From contig VFJZ01000058.1 in NCBI GenBank assembly GCA_009885805.1, positions 1-32,090 of the forward strand: a DNA stretch of 32,090 nt. The letters are read 5' to 3'. The translations under genes were made by a program, and so were the position numbers. This DNA comes from Actinomycetota bacterium. Lineage in GTDB: Bacteria; Actinomycetota; Thermoleophilia; Gaiellales; F1-60-MAGs149. The notes under the pieces were generated by a model that did not search any database, had not been told where the DNA came from, and saw only the letters and a program-made list of their open reading frames with translations. Of the stretch, positions 29,749 to 32,090 are shown piece after piece. Every line of letters begins with the position of its first letter. Positions within the stretch are counted from its first letter, which is position 1.

Positions 29749-30210
29749 CTAATCCGCGTAGACCGCCTGCGCGTCCAACCCGCCCTCGACCCCCGGCGGC
29801 AGCGCTCCGGAGCCGTGCGCATACAGGGCGATGTCCGCGACGGTGCGCATCCGGCTCGGATCCGATCCGTCACCGGCGACCCAGGCGCCGTTCGACCACG
29901 CCAGGCTCTCCGGTGCCTCGCCGAGCGCCATCCCGGCGAGCAGTTCCCCCTTCTCGCGGATCTTCGCGGTCGCCCGCGTAATCGCCGCTGCCGTCCCCGG
30001 AGACGGGCTCGTGTTGAACCCGTGGCCATTGCCGAACCGGTCGGTGTCGGCCGGAACGACCTTGACATCAAGCGCCGGGACGCCGAGTGCGTCCGCAACG
30101 AGCTGCGCGTGGGACGACTCCTGCCCGTCGGCCGCCGTGGTCAGGCTGAGCACCATCTTCCCGGTCGGGTGCACGCGGAGAAACACCGCTCGGTACGCCT
30201 CGTTCGCCAT
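29749..30210 (-). pseudogene. Isolated fragment of a molybdenum hydroxylase large subunit (CoxL/XdhB type)
   Basis: The 153 residues match only the middle of a CoxL-type subunit (about 770-800 residues when complete). FLRVHPTGKMVLSL, then ADGQESSHAQLVADALGVPALDVKVVPADTD, correspond to the conserved segment around the GQGHET motif. The GQGHE itself is changed to GQESS, and the following G-S-R-S loop is replaced by GFNTSPSPG. It stops abruptly after GGLDAQAVYAD, where the family continues with Y-D-P-P, exactly at the edge of the 31-nt repeat. It is still preceded by GAGGAG and overlaps the upstream small gene, so it could be translated. Cofactor-binding regions are missing. It is either a truncated remnant or an unusual stand-alone domain. 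Confidence 0.7.
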
Positions 30211-30371
30211 CACGTCTTCTCCTCGTTGAGCCGCTGCCGCTCCTGGTGGGCGGTCAGCGCGTTGTGGTCGTCCCGGTCACAGAAGGCCGGGCGCGGGCCG
30301 CCCTGCGGATGGGCGGGCGCGGCGGGACGATCGCAGCCCGGGTAGATGCACATGCCGGCCGTCTCACTCAT
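30210..30371 (-). CDS. 53-aa Cys/His-rich small protein in the cox accessory operon
   Basis: The product reads MSETAGMCIYPGCDRPAAP, then a short Gly/Pro linker, AFCDRDDH, and a helical basic end. The Cys8, Cys13, Cys31 and His36 spacing suggests one zinc site. The ATG overlaps the stop region of the VWA gene by 8 nt, and its TGA overlaps the next ATG (TGATG), so translation is coupled on both sides. No named family recognised. Confidence 0.65.
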   Translation of the reverse strand: MSETAGMCIYPGCDRPAAPAHPQGGPRPAFCDRDDHNALTAHQERQRLNEEKT

Positions 30372-31698
30372 CGGTCACCCATCCTGGCGTCGTGTTGCCC
30401 TTGCTCGGCCCGTGCCCGCTCGGCATCGCCACCGAGCTGCCCGGGACGGGGGTCGCGCTCGCCCAGGATTCTCGCTCCTCCCCGACCGCCGCCGGCACGG
30501 CGACCGCCACCTCGCCGCCGCCGCCGATCGCCTCGACGACCTCGGCCAGCGCGTCGAAGCTGTGGCCGCTGACGAGCGCATCGCAGTGCGGCAGCGCCGC
30601 GACCATCCCGCCGGCCCGCACGGAGAAGGCGCTCGCGCTGACCCGCGGATTCACCCACACGATCCGGTGCGCGAGTCTCGCGAGCCGCGCCATCTCGCGG
30701 CCGACGTGCGTCGGATCGCCACGCTCCCAGCCGTCGGAGAGGATCACGACGACCGCCCCGCGCGCCATCCCGCGCCGCGCGTGCCGGTCGTTGAACGCCT
30801 TCAGCGCATCGCCGATGCGGGTGCCGCTCGACCAGTCCGGCGCCGCCGCGGCGGCGCGCTGGATCGCGCGCTCGGGACTGCGCGAGGAGAGCGCCCGCGT
30901 CAGCCGCGTCAGCCGCGTCGCGAACACGAAGGCCTCCGCGTTCGGGCCGCTGCCGGCCGCACAGGTGAGGAACTGCAGGTAGGCGCGGGCGTACGGCTCC
31001 ATCGAGCCGGAGATGTCACAGAGCAGGACGAGCCGGCGCGGAACGATGCGACGGTGGCGACGGGCGAGCCGGATCGGGTCACCGGCGGTGCGCAGGCTGC
31101 CGCGGAGCGTGCGCCGCAGGTCGATCGCGTGTCCGCGACGGCCCCGCTCGTAGCGGCGGGTGCGACGGTTCGGCGTCGCGATGTGCAGGCGCGTCATCAG
31201 GCGGTACAACTGGGCGAGCTCGTGCGGCGCGAGCGCGTCGAAGCTCCGCGACGCGAGCCGCTCGGCATCACTCGCCATCGCGAGCGGCACCTCGACCTCC
31301 TCGCCCTCGCCATCGCCGTCGGCCCCGCCCGGCGCGGTGAACGACACCCCGTCACCGGCAACCGCTCCCTCGGAGGAGTCGCGCGGCACCGACGAGGACT
31401 CCGCGCCCGTCGCAGTCGGCACGGCGTCGGCGTCGAACGGCGCCGAGTGCGAGCGGCCGAACACCTCGCCGAACACCCGGTCGAAGGCGCGCACCTGCGT
31501 CGGATCGGAGACGAACACGGAACGGGCCGTCCAGTAGAGGCGCCGCCGCGCGAGCGGCCGCACGAGATCGAGCGCGCGCGCGAAGTCGGCGGCGCGCACC
31601 GACGTGACGGGGAGCCCCGCGTCCTTCAGCCGGTCGGCGAAGGCGCCGACGAGCGGCGGCAGATCGAGCTCGACCGTCTCGACGCCGAAGTCAGTCAC
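30364..31698 (-). CDS. coxE: VWA-domain protein, CoxE-like
   Basis: The 444-residue protein has a variable, acidic Gly-rich middle (about 95-140) and a C-terminal von Willebrand A domain with the MIDAS motif LLCDISGSM (DISGS at 228-232). LVLLCDISGSMEPYARAYLQFL and SSGTRIGDALKAF are typical of CoxE. With the MoxR ATPase it forms the pair that matures the Cu/Mo active site of CO dehydrogenase or related molybdenum hydroxylases. The GTG start overlaps the MoxR stop by 8 nt. Confidence 0.92.
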   Translation of the reverse strand: MTDFGVETVELDLPPLVGAFADRLKDAGLPVTSVRAADFARALDLVRPLARRRLYWTARSVFVSDPTQVRAFDRVFGEVFGRSHSAPFDADAVPTATGAESSSVPRDSSEGAVAGDGVSFTAPGGADGDGEGEEVEVPLAMASDAERLASRSFDALAPHELAQLYRLMTRLHIATPNRRTRRYERGRRGHAIDLRRTLRGSLRTAGDPIRLARRHRRIVPRRLVLLCDISGSMEPYARAYLQFLTCAAGSGPNAEAFVFATRLTRLTRALSSRSPERAIQRAAAAAPDWSSGTRIGDALKAFNDRHARRGMARGAVVVILSDGWERGDPTHVGREMARLARLAHRIVWVNPRVSASAFSVRAGGMVAALPHCDALVSGHSFDALAEVVEAIGGGGEVAVAVPAAVGEERESWASATPVPGSSVAMPSGHGPSKGNTTPGWVTDE

Positions 31699-32090
31699 CG
31701 CTCCGCACCAGTTCCTCGAGACCGGCGGCGCGCACGACCTCCTGGTCCTCGCTGTACTTCAGCACCGAGCCGAGCGTACGGCCGGCGGTGGCGGCGTCGA
31801 GGCGCTCCACCCCGAGCAGCTGCAGCGCCGCCAGCCAGTCGATCGCCTCGGCGATGCCCGGCGGCTTCTGCACGTCGCTCGAGCGCATCCGCGCGACGGC
31901 GTCGGCAACCTGCACGGCGAGGGTCTCCGACGACCCCCGCACACGACGACGGATGATGTCGACCTCGCGCCGCCGGTCCGGGTAGTCGATCCAGTGGTAG
32001 AGGCAGCGGCGCTTGACGGCATCGTGCAGGTCGCGCGTGCGGTTCGACGTGAGGACGATGATCGGCGGGTGCGTCGCGACGACCGTCCCG
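31691..32090 (-). CDS. coxD: MoxR-family AAA+ ATPase, CoxD-like, C-terminal part (runs off right edge)
   Basis: The visible 133 codons include PPIIVLTSNRTRDLHDAVKRRCLYHWIDYP, which covers sensor 1 and the arginine-finger region of MoxR ATPases in the version found in CoxD. The lid domain follows (REVDIIRRRV to VRAAGLEELVRSGD). CoxD acts as a chaperone ATPase in CO dehydrogenase maturation with CoxE. The Walker A and B motifs lie beyond the right edge. It is coupled to the VWA gene by an 8-nt overlap. Confidence 0.93.
   Translation of the reverse strand, partial: GTVVATHPPIIVLTSNRTRDLHDAVKRRCLYHWIDYPDRRREVDIIRRRVRGSSETLAVQVADAVARMRSSDVQKPPGIAEAIDWLAALQLLGVERLDAATAGRTLGSVLKYSEDQEVVRAAGLEELVRSGD

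Noticed and set aside
29749-30210. Reading the EAYRAVF string as the CoxL active-site loop AYRxxxR
   Set aside because: The following sequence (RVHPTGK) belongs to a later part of the subunit, so the similarity is chance.
30346-31956. A 536-codon plus-strand frame over coxE
   Set aside because: Antisense to a clear VWA protein; composition is Arg/Ala/His-rich without motifs.
26806-32090. Calling a complete CO dehydrogenase operon
   Set aside because: Only accessory genes and a partial large-subunit fragment are present; coxM and coxS are not in the window.

Overview
This window is GC-rich, tightly packed bacterial DNA that looks like an actinomycete-type genome. A deep-branching class such as Thermoleophilia is my guess, but no marker here proves it. 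Reasons: three luciferase-like (LLM) oxidoreductases of the kind common in F420/flavin-using Actinomycetota, pervasive GTG starts, a tRNA gene without an encoded CCA, and at least twelve genes whose start codon lies only 6-8 nt after a TANNNT -10 box, the layout of leaderless actinobacterial transcripts. Genes overlap by 1-14 nt in many places and long antisense open frames are frequent because of the GC content.

Layout. 1-461: start of typA/bipA (minus, leaves the window). 528-4469: small plus-strand genes: a truncated CBS protein, a PD-(D/E)XK-like protein, a degenerate HGPRT-like phosphoribosyltransferase, a dimeric alpha-beta-barrel protein, a membrane metallopeptidase, a class I glutamine amidotransferase and a methyltransferase-like protein. 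4481-4548: a perfect 31-bp inverted repeat. 4551-7372 (minus): Zn-alcohol dehydrogenase, SDR and LLM oxidoreductase, one operon. 7463-10078 (plus): LLM oxidoreductase, lactonase-like metallo-beta-lactamase and carboxymuconolactone decarboxylase family protein. 10107-10746: VapBC-type toxin-antitoxin pair. 10830-14698: PhzF-like isomerase, tRNA-Val(TAC) and a FAD/Fe-S fusion dehydrogenase. 14673-16729: PilZ gene back to back with a membrane protein gene, followed by a decayed duplicate of this junction and a VKOR gene remnant. 16759-19833: AIM24 protein, ALDH7-like dehydrogenase, EamA transporter. 19864-25716: a six-gene operon (guanidino-hydrolase-like enzyme, short CoA-transferase, Fe-S protein, FAD oxidase, 90-aa protein, LLM oxidoreductase). 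25718-27774 (minus): XdhC-YHS protein and branched-chain aminotransferase. 27821-32090: a nuclease-like protein, then a CO-dehydrogenase accessory region (CoxG, zinc ribbon, YceI, CoxL fragment, small Cys protein, CoxE, CoxD).

How the genes fit together. The three LLM genes each sit in a different catabolic-looking operon with dehydrogenases, hydrolases or CoA enzymes, suggesting a soil-type heterotroph degrading organic acids or cyclic compounds. The right end (MoxR, VWA, CoxG, XdhC, CoxL fragment) is the maturation set for molybdenum hydroxylases of the CO dehydrogenase/xanthine dehydrogenase family. No complete catalytic subunits lie inside the window.

Most unusual items. (1) A family of 31-nt hairpin repeats in two sequence variants that keep the same fold through four compensatory base-pair changes, always placed where genes end. 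(2) Two divergent gene pairs whose start codons are only 18 and 24 nt apart, with overlapping -10 boxes on opposite strands. (3) A decayed duplicate whose indels cancel in frame, joined to a VKOR remnant. (4) Enzymes lacking family-defining residues: an HGPRT-like protein without the PRPP-loop acids and a VapC without one PIN aspartate.
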